From Burkholderiaceae bacterium (GTDB lineage Bacteria > Pseudomonadota > Gammaproteobacteria > Burkholderiales > Burkholderiaceae_E): a stretch of DNA of 64,000 bases. Within the stretch, counting starts at the first letter, position 1. Each line of letters opens with the position of its first letter. The notes under the pieces were generated by a model, which worked only from the letters and a program-made list of their open reading frames with translations, made no database searches and had not been told where the DNA came from. The stretch is taken from NCBI GenBank assembly GCA_027493945.1, contig JAOSJU010000001.1, forward strand, positions 1,674,001 through 1,738,000, given 5' to 3'. The translations under genes were made by a program, and so were the position numbers. Below are positions 56,117 through 64,000 of this stretch, one piece after another.

Positions 56117-57711
56117 CTACGCCGGCTGCGATGCAGGCAGCGGCGTCCAGTGAAACGGCAGCAGCTCCGCGAGCCGATCGGTGCGATGCCCGCCGATGCG
56201 GGCCAGCACGTCGCGCAGGTACGCGTAGGGATCGATACCGTTGAGCTTGCAACTCTCGATCAGGCTCAGGGCCGTTGCGGCCGCCTCGCCCCCCGCGCTT
56301 CGATCCCGCAAAAAGCCAGGCCTTCCGACCCACCGCGACCGGGCGCATGCAACGCTCGACGAGGTTGGAGTCGGCCTCGAGCATTCCGACGCGGGTGAAA
56401 CGCAGCAGCGCGCGCCAGTTCGAGAGCACGTAGCGCACGGCGATCGCCATCGGCCCGCGGGGCAACAGATCGCGCTCGATGCCGGTGAGCCACTGCCGGA
56501 ACCGATCCAGCAGCGGCCGGGTGCGTTGCTGACGCTCGCGTTGTCGTTCGTCGGGCGGACGCCCTCGAATCTCGCGCTCGACGCGGTAGATCTGCCGGAT
56601 CCAGTCCAGCGCCTGTTGTGCCAGTCCGGGCGTTGCGTCCTTGCGCGCGATGTCGAAAAACCCTCTCCGGGCATGCGCCCAGCATGCAGCGTGATAGACG
56701 CGCCTGCTGCGGAACAACCCGTGGTAGCCCGCGTAGTCGTCGGCCTGCAGGTAGCCGCGGTAGCGGGCGAGAAAGCGCTGCGGATGCTCGCCGCGCCGAT
56801 CCTCGGTGAACTCGTAGAGCACCGCCTTGGGGTAAGTCGACCCGGGCATCCGATTCGTTGCGTTGCCAGCCTGCACTGACGTAGCCCCACAGGCGCGCCG
56901 TCACGCTGCGGCCCCGGACCTCCTCGGTACGCAGTTTGAGCGTCGTGTCGTCGCTGAACACCACGGGCGCCCCGAGGATGTGCTGGTGCAGCGGTGCGCG
57001 CAGCCGTCCGAGCAACTCGCAGGCCGCCAGCACCCAGTCGCACAGCGTCTTGCGCGAGAGCACCGCGCCGTGCCGGGTGAAGATGCGCTCCTGGCGCGCC
57101 AGCGGCAGGCCGTCGCCGTACTTGGAGACGAGAACGTGCGCGAGCAGCCCCGGTCCGGCGTTGGATCGCGGCAGGGGCGACGGGTGCGCCGTGGCCGTGC
57201 GCACGGTGCTCGCGCCTTCGAAGTCCTCGCAGCGGTACTTCAGCCGGGCGTGCTCGAGCACGACCAGGCGTGCCGGGGTGAATTCGAGCGTCTCGCTCGT
57301 CTCCTCGCCGATCGGCTGCACGCGGGCGAACTGCGCGCGCTCGACTTCCGAGAGTTCGTACTCGATGCGAACGCGCGGCAGATTCTCCGGCAACGCAGGC
57401 CGGCCACCGCCGCGGTGGCGACGCTCGTAGGTGATGGTGAGATTGTTCTCCGGGGGTAGCGGCAGCGCGACCTTCTCGTCGAACAGATCGGCCTGGCCCG
57501 CGATGCGCTCGGAGCGTACGCCGAACACCGTGCGACGCAGCGTCACCAGTTGCAGCTCGAGTCGTTCGATCGCGCCTCTGGCATCGAGCGCTGCGACCTG
57601 CGCGCGTTGCACCGTCTCGATCAGCAGGTCCTTCAACGCCTCGACATCATCGGGCAGGAGGAGCGATCGGGCAGCGCGAGAAGCATGCCCGAATCGTATC
57701 GCATCCTCCAT
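56117..57711 (-). CDS. tnpC: IS66 transposase TnpC (two apparent frameshifts)
   Basis: This DDE transposase of about 531 residues has the N-terminal coiled coil (LERLELQLVTLRRTVFGVRSE), the zinc-finger/linker LPENLPRVRIEYEL, DDTTLKLRTEEVRG, YLQADDYAGYHGLF, HARRGFFDIA, and the IS66 C-terminal signature SNLVERCMRPVAVGRKAWLFAGS. The last segment is AAATALSLIESCKLNGIDPYAYL and ends DVLARIGGH. The frame changes near 56850 and 56310. All pieces together span the full family length, so the gene is complete apart from the indels. Confidence 0.88.
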
Positions 57712-57778
57712 GCAATACGAAGCTCTTTACCGCATCACGTTGTACTGCGATGACGATCGTCGAGGTACGTGTTCTCCT

Positions 57779-58125
57779 TCATGCGACAAGGCGCGCCTTC
57801 ACCTCTGCAAGTGTGCGAGTGCGGTGCGTATCGATGCCTTCGAGCCACGCGCTGAGCTCGCCCATCGCGATGCCGCGAAGAGCGATCGCCTGCGGATCGG
57901 GAAGACGGCCGCGTTCGATGCGCTTGTACAGGCACCAGAACCCGGTGCGATCCCACAGCAGGCACTTGACGCGGTCGCGCCGCCGCCCGATGAACACGAA
58001 CACTGGCCGGAGAACGGGTCGCACCCGAGCATCGGCCGCACGAGCGCTGCCAGTCCGTCGATCGACTTGCGCATGTCGATCGGCTCGGAGCACACGTAGG
58101 CGCGAATCGCCGACGACAGGATCAT
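57779..58125 (-). CDS. tnpB: IS66 Orf2/TnpB accessory protein (apparent frameshift)
   Basis: The N-terminal half reads SEPIDMRKSIDGLAALV, the classic IS66 Orf2 start. The C-terminal half reads VFVFIGRRRDRVKCLLWDRTG followed by FWCLYKRIERGRL. They are joined across a one-base gap near 58000 (GGC-CAG-GTG), giving 115 residues, the normal size. The protein is required for IS66 transposition. Its start overlaps the tnpA stop by ATGA. Confidence 0.9.
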
Positions 58126-58587
58126 CGCTGCCCGGCGAGCTCTGACATCACGACCTGCATCACGCGCTCGGCCGTCTCACCGAACAGGCGAACGCGAGCG
58201 CCGCTTCGCGTGAGCACCTCGATTCGAGGGCACGCATCATGCGCGTTCACACTACTGCCGGAATCGTTCGGCGCGGGCACGATCGGCACCGGCAGAAAGC
58301 CCGCCGAACTCCTGGGCGCCTTCGCCTCACGCGGCGAACTCGCCGTGCGCCCCGGCACCTCGTCCTTGAAGCCGCGCACTCCAGCGCCGCAGCGTCGACA
58401 GCGCCAAGCCGTGCTGCTCGCAGTACTGCGAAATCGACAGCCCGCTCGCAGCGCGTCGACGTTCGTGCTCCTCCCAGAACGAGCGCGGATGACACAGCGT
58501 CTGCTTGCCCGTTCGCCAATCGCTCCGCCTTCGCGGCGGCGGCGTCTCGGCCGGCGCCGGCTCGACTATCTCGGTTGCTTCTCCCAT
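58122..58587 (-). CDS. tnpA: IS66 Orf1/TnpA accessory protein (apparent frameshift)
   Basis: The first part has a helix-turn-helix (FWEEHERRRAASGLSISQYC, then EQHGLALSTLRRW), the IS66/IS3-type Orf1 signature. The second part ends in IEVLTRSGARVRLFGE-type text, as IS66 TnpA proteins do. The frame changes near 58375 next to a GTGCGCGG stretch. The ATG at 58587 (MGEATEIVEP) is chosen over one 36 bp upstream; the reading covers about 154 residues. Confidence 0.82.
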
Positions 58588-58671
58588 CGGTGCGCATCCT
58601 CGCTTCGTCCATCTTGCGTGCAAGGATCGTCGAAATGACGACGGCGCGATAGAACGGGGACTCTCGGACAG

Positions 58672-59396
58672 TTACTGCGCAGCGCCGTGTAGCGCGGGGG
58701 CGATGACGTGCGGCTCGGGGCACACGCGAAAACAGTCGCCGCATTGCGTACAGGCCTCGCGCCGGGCCGCACTCACATGCAGCACTCCGACTCGCCCGAT
58801 GACCCCGTAGAAAGCGCCCACCGGGCACACACGAAGCCGCACCAGCCTCGCGGCACGACGAGCAGGTCGAGCAGGAACACGGCGAGCACCGCGCCGTAAC
58901 CGCCGGCGAGACCGAATACCAGCGCTCGCTGCAGCAGGGTGATCGGGTTGATCGTCTCCCAGGCGACGCTGCCCAGCAGCGCCGAAATCGCGAGCGCAAC
59001 GCCGAGCACGCCGTAGCGCAGGCGCCGGTCGGGGCGGCGATCACCGAGCAGGCTCGGGAGCTCGAGCTTCGCACGCAGCCACGCGGCCAGGTCGGTCACC
59101 GGGTTGATCGGGCAGACCCAGGCGCAATACGAGCGCCCTCCGGCGAGCAGGTAGATGGCCGTAACGAGGCCGGCGCCGAGCAGCGCGCTTCCCGCGAGCC
59201 AATGGCGCGCGAGCAGCGCCTGCAGCGCGACGAACGGATCGGTCATCGGCAGCAGCCCGAACCATTCGCTCGAGGCCAGCGTGCCCCGGGCGACCCACAG
59301 GCCGGCCCACGGGCCCAGCAGGAACGCGACGAGCACCAGCAGTTGCGCCGCGCGACGTGCGAGCAGCCAGCGGATGCGACGCAGACGCAGAGGCAT
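58672..59396 (-). pseudogene. napH: NapH/MauN-type ferredoxin membrane protein, C-terminus cut by IS66
   Basis: This inner-membrane quinol-oxidising partner has about four helices and the Fe-S-associated motifs CAWVCPINPVTD and GWCGFVC. The frame is lost near 58838 in a GTGTGTG repeat; correction gives CPVGAFYGVIGRVGVLHVS and one [4Fe-4S] motif, CTQCGDCFRVCPEP. The reading then stops (TAA at 58672-58674) inside the first bases of the IS66 end. The usual last Cys motif of NapH (CxxCGRCIDVC type) is absent, so the insertion has probably removed about 35 residues. It follows napG by 13 bp. Confidence 0.8.
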
Positions 59397-59409
59397 GGCG
59401 CCGGTGCGC

Positions 59410-60063
59410 TCAGCGCCGCGCGAGGTGGTTGGCCCGCACGGTGATCGCGGCGGCGCCGTCGAGGACGCAGGCCTGCTCGCACAGGCCGCAACCGGTGCAG
59501 CGATCGGGGTCGACGGCGGGCCGGATCAGGCCGCCCGCAGCGGTGCGGCCCTGCTGCATGCGAATCGCCTGCCCCTTGACCGGGCAGGCGTGATAGCAGC
59601 TGTGGCAGTAGGCCAGGCCGCTGTAGCTCAGGCAGCGCTGCGCGTCGCTCAGATCGGCCACGCCCATGGCGGCCTCGCGGATGTCGACCAGCGCATGGTC
59701 GAGCGCAGCGGTCGGGCACGCCGGCACGCACGGGATGTCTTCGCACATCCGGCACGCTTGCGTGCGCGCGACGAAGTACGGGGTGCCGGCCGGAATCGCT
59801 TCGCCGAGCCCGGCCGGGCGCAGCACGTCGTAGGGGCAGGCCTGCACACACAGGCCGCAGCGCACGCAGGCGTCGAGGAACGCGGCTTCGGCGAGCGCGC
59901 CGGGCGGACGGATGCGGTTCGCGGGCAGCGGACGGACACGTTCGCTGCGAACGCTCGTGGCCAGCAGCGCCGCCATCGCACCGAGCGCAACGGCGCTCGA
60001 CAGCGCCTTGCGGCGCGACATCGGCGGACGCGGCCGGCGGCCCTGGGCATCGTCGCGGCTCAT
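59410..60063 (-). CDS. napG: NapG/MauM-family periplasmic ferredoxin-type protein
   Basis: The 217-residue protein has a Tat-like leader (MSRRKALSSAVALG) and four [4Fe-4S] motifs: CVRCGLCVQACPYD, CRMCEDIPCVPACP, CHSCYHACP and CTGCGLCEQACVLD. NapG with NapH passes electrons from ubiquinol to periplasmic nitrate reductase. The close relatives MauM and MauN belong to amine dehydrogenase clusters. No napA is nearby, and the TTQ dehydrogenase lies 40 kb away, so either role is possible. The sequence is closer to NapG by eye (PPGALAEAAFLDACVRCG). Confidence 0.85.
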   Translation of the reverse strand: MSRDDAQGRRPRPPMSRRKALSSAVALGAMAALLATSVRSERVRPLPANRIRPPGALAEAAFLDACVRCGLCVQACPYDVLRPAGLGEAIPAGTPYFVARTQACRMCEDIPCVPACPTAALDHALVDIREAAMGVADLSDAQRCLSYSGLAYCHSCYHACPVKGQAIRMQQGRTAAGGLIRPAVDPDRCTGCGLCEQACVLDGAAAITVRANHLARR

Positions 60064-60206
60064 CTCTGTCGCGCCTCGTTTCGCATGCGGCTGCAGACAG
60101 GTTTACCACGAACCGGGGTGTTGCGGCCCGCGGTCGATCGGGACGCCCGACAGGCCGACGACCCGCCACCCGGCCACGCCCCGGCTCACTGCGTGCGCAA
60201 CGAAAT

Positions 60207-60252
60207 GATGCATTCTCGCTCGTGGAACCCGTTCCACGAGCGAGAATGCATC
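60207..60252. repeat. Perfect 22-bp-stem hairpin in the napG/GGDEF divergent spacer
   Basis: GATGCATTCTCGCTCGTGGA followed by AC (60207-60228) is followed after a 2-nt CC loop by its exact complement (60231-60252). It lies in the 456-bp spacer between divergent napG and the GGDEF gene (60064-60519), which otherwise shows no gene. There is no T-run, and it is far from either stop codon, so it is unlikely to be a terminator. An operator, a small-RNA stem or a palindromic insertion are possible. Confidence 0.8.
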
Positions 60253-60519
60253 CGTACGTAGCGGCGGAAGCCCAGGACGCTGCGCGCGGGCCTTCACTGT
60301 GATCGAACGCGCAACGGTATTACTCCGCGTCCGGCTGGTTCTCCGGTGCCGCCCTGCGGAACGCGTCCAGCGCCTCGCAGGCCGCAACGATCCGCCGGAC
60401 ATCGGTGCGCCCGCAGGCACGCCATCCAGACTCCCCTACAGACGGGCGGACGACAGGTGCCTAAAGTGGCTTCAGGGCGCCGCGAGCGGTGCGGCCGTCG
60501 CAGTATCGCCGGGGGCATC

Positions 60520-61179
60520 ATGCTGAAAACCAGTCACACCGTGTTCTCCCCGCGCGCGCGGGATTTCGAAGCCGAACGCAGGGCGGTGCTGCAGGAGGCG
60601 CGTCGCCAGCTGATCGAGACCAGTCGCGACGACTTCGCGCGCGAACCCGAGCGGATCGACGGGCTGACCGGAGTGCAGAACCGCGAGACGTTTCGCGAGC
60701 GGCTGCGCTACGTGCTGCAACGCCTGCGGCGCCAGCCGCTCGACCTGATGGTGGGCAACGTCGCCCTCGACGGGCTCGAGGAGCTCGGCGGCGCCCACGG
60801 CCGCGAGGTCGCCGACGAGGTGCTGCGGATCGCCGCGACGCGCCTGTCGACCCGCATCGGCCACCATGCGGTGGGCCGCAACGGCGCCGACGAGTTCGCC
60901 TGCCTGCTGCACGCCGCATGCAATGCCGATCACGCATCGCGGCTGGCCGGCGCGCTGCACGACGCGCTGTCTGCGCCGTGCGAGGTCCTGGGCCTGAAGC
61001 TGAGCGTCCGGCCGAGCATCGGCATTGCCTGCTTTCCGTACGACGGCACGACCGACACCAGCCTGCTGATGCGCTCGGAGGCGGCGATGCTTCGCGCCCG
61101 GCACTATCGGACCGGCCATGCGCTCTACAGCGGGGAGCTCGACGCCGCGTTCGCCACGCCCGCCCGGGCGGACGGGTGA
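60520..61179 (+). CDS. Degenerate GGDEF-domain protein
   Basis: The 219-residue protein is a GGDEF-fold domain: IDGLTGVQNRETFRERLRYV at the start, then the signature as GRNGADEFACLLH, and SIGIACFPYDGTTDTSLLMR at the end. The catalytic GGDEF is GADEF, with the first Gly changed to Asn-Gly-Ala context, and the usual YRVGGDEF spacing is altered. Diguanylate cyclase activity is therefore doubtful; it may bind nucleotide or interact with the kinase encoded next. Its stop overlaps the kinase start (GTGA). I chose the ATG at 60520 after GGGGG. Confidence 0.8.
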   Translation: MLKTSHTVFSPRARDFEAERRAVLQEARRQLIETSRDDFAREPERIDGLTGVQNRETFRERLRYVLQRLRRQPLDLMVGNVALDGLEELGGAHGREVADEVLRIAATRLSTRIGHHAVGRNGADEFACLLHAACNADHASRLAGALHDALSAPCEVLGLKLSVRPSIGIACFPYDGTTDTSLLMRSEAAMLRARHYRTGHALYSGELDAAFATPARADG

Positions 61180-62555
61180 GGAAACTCGAACTCGACCGGC
61201 AGGTCGCGCTCGGCTTCGGCCTGGCGATGTTCGTGCTGGTCGCCGTCGGCTCGGCCTCGTACCTGACCGTCTCGCACTTCATCGGCGCTTCGCGCCTCGC
61301 GGTGCGCAACGCCGAGATCGTCACGCCGCTGCAGCGCGTGCTTGCGCTCGCCTACGAGGCCGAAACCTCGCAGCGCGGGTTCCTGGTGTCGGGCGGAGAG
61401 AGTTATCTCGCGCAGCGCGACAAGGCGATGGTCGAGGCGCGCCAGACGCTGGGCGAACTGCGCGAGCTGGCGCGAGGCGACGATGCGCTGCTCGCGCGCG
61501 TGGACAAGCTCGCGACGATCTCCGAGGCGCGCTTCCGCGTCTTCGACGAAGTGCTGAAGGCGCGCGGGCAAGCCGGCGACGGCCCGCGCGAGCTGGTGGC
61601 GCGCGGGCTCGGCCGCGAGGAAATGGCCAACCTGGCCCGCGAGGTGAACCAGCTCGCCGCCGAGCGCCACGCCTTGCTGCGCGCCGACTCCGATGCGGCG
61701 CGCAGCGCCGGGGAGCGCGTTTTCATGGCCTTCTTCGTCGCGCTCGCCGTGGTCGTCGGCCTGCTGGCGTACATCCTGCGGCTCATCCTGCGCGAGATTG
61801 CCGCGCGCCAGGAGGCCTTCCGCGACCTGGCGCAAAGCCAGGCGCGCCAGGCCGAACTGGTGCACGAGTTGAAGTCGGCCAACGAGGAGCTGGCCAGCTT
61901 CGCGTACGTGGCTTCGCACGACCTGAAGGCGCCGCTGCGGGCGATCGCTTCGCTGGCGCAATGGATCTCCGCCGACCAGGCCGCGAAGTTCGATGACGAG
62001 GGCCGCGAGCAGATGACACTGCTGCTCGGCCGCGTGAAGAGAATGGACCGGCTGATCGACGGCATCCTCCAGTACTCGCGGGTCGGGCGCGTGAAGGAAG
62101 CTCGCAGCCGCGTCGACCTGAACGCGCTGGTCGCGGAAACCGTCGACCTGCTGGCGCCGCCGGCGCACATCGGCGTCGAGGTCGGCCCCCTGCCCACGAT
62201 CGTGATCGAGCGCACGCGCGCGCAGCAGGTGTTCCAGAACCTGATCGGCAACGCGATCCAGTACATGGACAAGCCGCAAGGGACGATCAGGGTCGATTGC
62301 CGGGCCGACGGCGGCGACTGGCATTTCCGGGTCCAGGACAACGGCCCGGGCATCGAGCAGCGCCACTTCGACCGCATCTTCCAGATGTTCCAGTCGTTGA
62401 CCGCGCGCGACAAGAAGGAAAGCACGGGAATCGGCCTGACCCTGGTCAAGAAGATCGTGGAAATGCATGGCGGACGCATCTGGCTCGAGTCTAAAATGGG
62501 AGTGGGAAGCACTTTCCATTTCACGCTGGCCAGGTCGGCCGTGAGCGCTTCCTGA
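61176..62555 (+). CDS. Sensor histidine kinase with CHASE3 domain
   Basis: The 459-residue protein starts at GTG 61176, overlapping the previous stop. A first helix (residues 8-28) is followed by a CHASE3-type periplasmic domain (AYEAETSQRGFLVSGGESYL). A second helix (FMAFFVALAVVVGLLAYILR) and a short coiled coil come next. HisKA with the phospho-His is in YVASHDLKAPLRAI. HATPase boxes are NLIGNAIQY, DNGPGIEQRHF and STGIGLTLVKKIVEMHGG. The arrangement resembles bacteriophytochrome-like and CHASE3 kinases that act with stand-alone response regulators, as found directly downstream. Confidence 0.9.
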   Translation: MRKLELDRQVALGFGLAMFVLVAVGSASYLTVSHFIGASRLAVRNAEIVTPLQRVLALAYEAETSQRGFLVSGGESYLAQRDKAMVEARQTLGELRELARGDDALLARVDKLATISEARFRVFDEVLKARGQAGDGPRELVARGLGREEMANLAREVNQLAAERHALLRADSDAARSAGERVFMAFFVALAVVVGLLAYILRLILREIAARQEAFRDLAQSQARQAELVHELKSANEELASFAYVASHDLKAPLRAIASLAQWISADQAAKFDDEGREQMTLLLGRVKRMDRLIDGILQYSRVGRVKEARSRVDLNALVAETVDLLAPPAHIGVEVGPLPTIVIERTRAQQVFQNLIGNAIQYMDKPQGTIRVDCRADGGDWHFRVQDNGPGIEQRHFDRIFQMFQSLTARDKKESTGIGLTLVKKIVEMHGGRIWLESKMGVGSTFHFTLARSAVSAS

Positions 62556-62570
62556 AGGCGGGGGCCCGCA

Positions 62571-64000
62571 GTGCACTTGACGAACAGTTCCATCCTCCTG
62601 GTCGAGGACGACGAGGTCGACGCGCTTACCGTGCGGCGCGCGTTCAGGGAACTGAAGGTGACCAACCCGCTGGTCCAGCGCAGCAACGGCGAAGAAGCGC
62701 TGCATTTCCTTCGCGAAACCCCCGATGCCGCGCCGTGCCTCATCCTGCTCGACCTGAACATGCCGGTGATGAACGGCATCGAGTTCCTGCAGGTCGTCAA
62801 GCAGCACCCGCGGTGGCGGCGCATTCCCGCCGTCGTGCTTACCACCTCCGAGGAAGAGCAGGACCGCATCGCCAGCTTCGACCTGAGCGTTGCCGGCTAC
62901 ATGACCAAGCCCGTCGATTACCAGCGCTTCGTCGAGGCGATGCGCACGATCGACGCGTACTGGACGCTCAGCGAAGTCCCCCTGCCTGACCGGCCCGTCG
63001 GTGCCCGCGACCGCGCGATGACTCAGCCGGCCCGCATCCTCCTGGTGGACGACGACGACGTCGATCGGCTGATCTGCCGGCGCGCACTGGCCCACCTCGA
63101 ACCGCAGCCCGTGTTCGCCGACGCCGCCTCGGCCGAGGAAGCGCTGCGCTACCTGCAGGCACACGAGGTCGACGGCGTGCTGCTCGACTACCGGCTGCCC
63201 GACATGGACGGCCTCGACCTGCTCGATCGGCTTGCCGAGCGATCCGTCGACGAGCGGATGGCCGTGATCATGCTCACCGGGGCCGGCGACGTGACGGTCG
63301 CGGTCGAGGCGATGCGCCGGGGTGCGAGCGACTACCGGTCAAGGACGTCGACGGGCGCTTCCAGGCGCTGATCCCCGCCATCGTCCAGCGCGCGATGCGC
63401 CAGCGCGAACTGCAGCGGGCCCGGTGGCGCGCCGAGCAGGAGCTCGCGCAGCACCGGCTCGACCTGTCCGACCTCACGCAGCGGCTGATGGTCCAGGAGA
63501 AGTCGCTGGTGCACCGGATCGCGCAGGCCCTTCACGACCAGCTCGGCCAGACGCTGACGGCGATCCGCCCGGGCTTCGACGCGATCGTCGCCGCCCAGAG
63601 CGGCCGGGCGAGTCCCGCAGCGGCCGTGCAACTGCGCCGGGTCGACGCGCTGATCGACCAGGCGGTTCGCGAGGTGCGGCAGGTTCTCGTCGAGCTGCGC
63701 CCGCCGCTGCTGGAAGAGCACGGCCCGGTCGCGGCGCTCGACAACGAATTGCGCAGCCGCACGCCGGGCCATGACGACATCGACCTGCGCCTCGAACCGC
63801 AGGCCGCGGTCGTCGACCTGCGCTGGCCGCCCGACGTCGAATACGCGGCGTTCATGATCGCCCGCGAAGCCATCGCCAACGCGTTGCGCCATGCACATGC
63901 GGCCTCGATTCGCGTTGTTCTCGATGGCGGTCCCGGGGCGCTGCGGGTCGAGATCGTCGACGACGGCGACGGCATGGCGCCGAGCACCGCGCCGGCGCGC
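62571..64000 (+). CDS. REC-REC-histidine kinase signalling protein (partial, apparent frameshift)
   Basis: The GTG at 62571 opens an Rcp1-like receiver (ILLVEDDEVDALTVRRAF, phospho-Asp in LILLDLNMPVMNG, Lys in YMTKPVDY). It is joined in the same frame to a second receiver (ILLVDDDDVDRLICRRAL, VLLDYRLPDMDG). Near 63335 the frame shifts; adding one T (TAC-CTG-GTC-AAG) gives YLVKDVDGRF and leads into a coiled coil and a NarX-type HisKA_3 domain (HRIAQALHDQLGQTLTAIR). An HATPase N box (IAREAIANALRHAHA) precedes the window edge. The two receivers may really be separate genes: an ATGA occurs at MTQPARI. Confidence 0.78.

Larger units (their letters stand above)
55576..58675 (-). mobile_element. IS66-family element, left end not found
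   Basis: The minus strand carries the complete IS66 gene order tnpA-tnpB-tnpC plus a small gene after tnpC. The right end reads GTAACTGTCCGAGAGTCCCC on the minus strand (58675 leftward), and GTAA is the usual IS66 terminus. I found no matching inverted copy near 55576, where sequence switches abruptly from the truncated istA, so the left end is deleted or mis-assembled. A run of eight G at about 55595 lies at this junction. Four to five apparent frameshifts occur in the three tnp genes. Confidence 0.8.

Noticed and set aside
60207-60252. Hairpin as an intrinsic terminator
   Set aside because: No T-run follows on either strand and both neighbouring genes are transcribed away from it.

Overview
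The window is high-GC proteobacterial DNA, most likely from a betaproteobacterium of the order Burkholderiales. This is inferred from the folB-ttcA pair, adjacent glmU-glmS, the ubiB and DUF6279 genes and the uniformly G/C-ending codons. No rRNA or tRNA gene was seen. About twenty conserved genes, including the essential glmU, are broken by apparent 1-2 nt indels. Nearly all can be explained by one missing or extra base in a G/C run or CG repeat, so I read them as draft-sequence errors and describe the genes as single features.

Left part (0-19.4 kb): a folate/tRNA-modification cluster (SDR end, folB, ttcA) precedes an AraC-type regulator. The regulator is divergent from a long plus-strand run of tightly packed genes. 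That run encodes a tryptophan tryptophylquinone (TTQ) aromatic amine dehydrogenase (aauB-mauE-mauD-aauA), a DUF1329/DUF1302/RND/TerB/YCF48 envelope set and a phenylacetaldehyde-type aldehyde dehydrogenase. It continues with a small c-type cytochrome, two MauG-like diheme proteins and a NorB/qNOR-like oxidase. The amine dehydrogenase and aldehyde dehydrogenase would together turn aromatic amines into aryl acetates. The terminal oxidase is the most striking gene: two catalytic residues of quinol NO reductase are changed (H560 to N and E581 to Q in Geobacillus numbering), as recalled for putative nitric oxide dismutases.

Middle part (19.4-39.8 kb): two divergent operons form an amine or amino-acid utilisation locus. 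The minus operon has a two-subunit PEP-synthase-like dikinase, a HAD protein and a class III aminotransferase; the plus operon has an aldehyde dehydrogenase, an APC permease and a MarR regulator. A 278-bp cloverleaf-like palindrome follows, whose two ends supply the stop codons of the convergent neighbours. Then come a TDT transporter, a rhomboid protease, an IS5-type element, ubiB, a Na+/solute symporter, a lipoprotein, glmU and glmS.

Accessory part (39.8-58.7 kb): directly downstream of glmS, a site favoured by Tn7-like elements, lie three tandem 19-20 bp repeats and a defence island. The island holds a PrrC/RloC-like ATPase with a zinc-hook motif, hsdM, hsdS, a GmrSD-type gene and hsdR. 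An IS21 element with a clear 5-bp target duplication splits the GmrSD gene. An IS3 remnant, a truncated second IS21 element and an IS66 element follow. The IS66 element abuts and apparently truncates napH.

Right part (58.7-64 kb): napG/napH-type ferredoxin genes, a perfect 22-bp-stem hairpin, and a signalling operon (degenerate GGDEF protein, CHASE3-type histidine kinase, and a REC-REC-histidine kinase that runs off the window).
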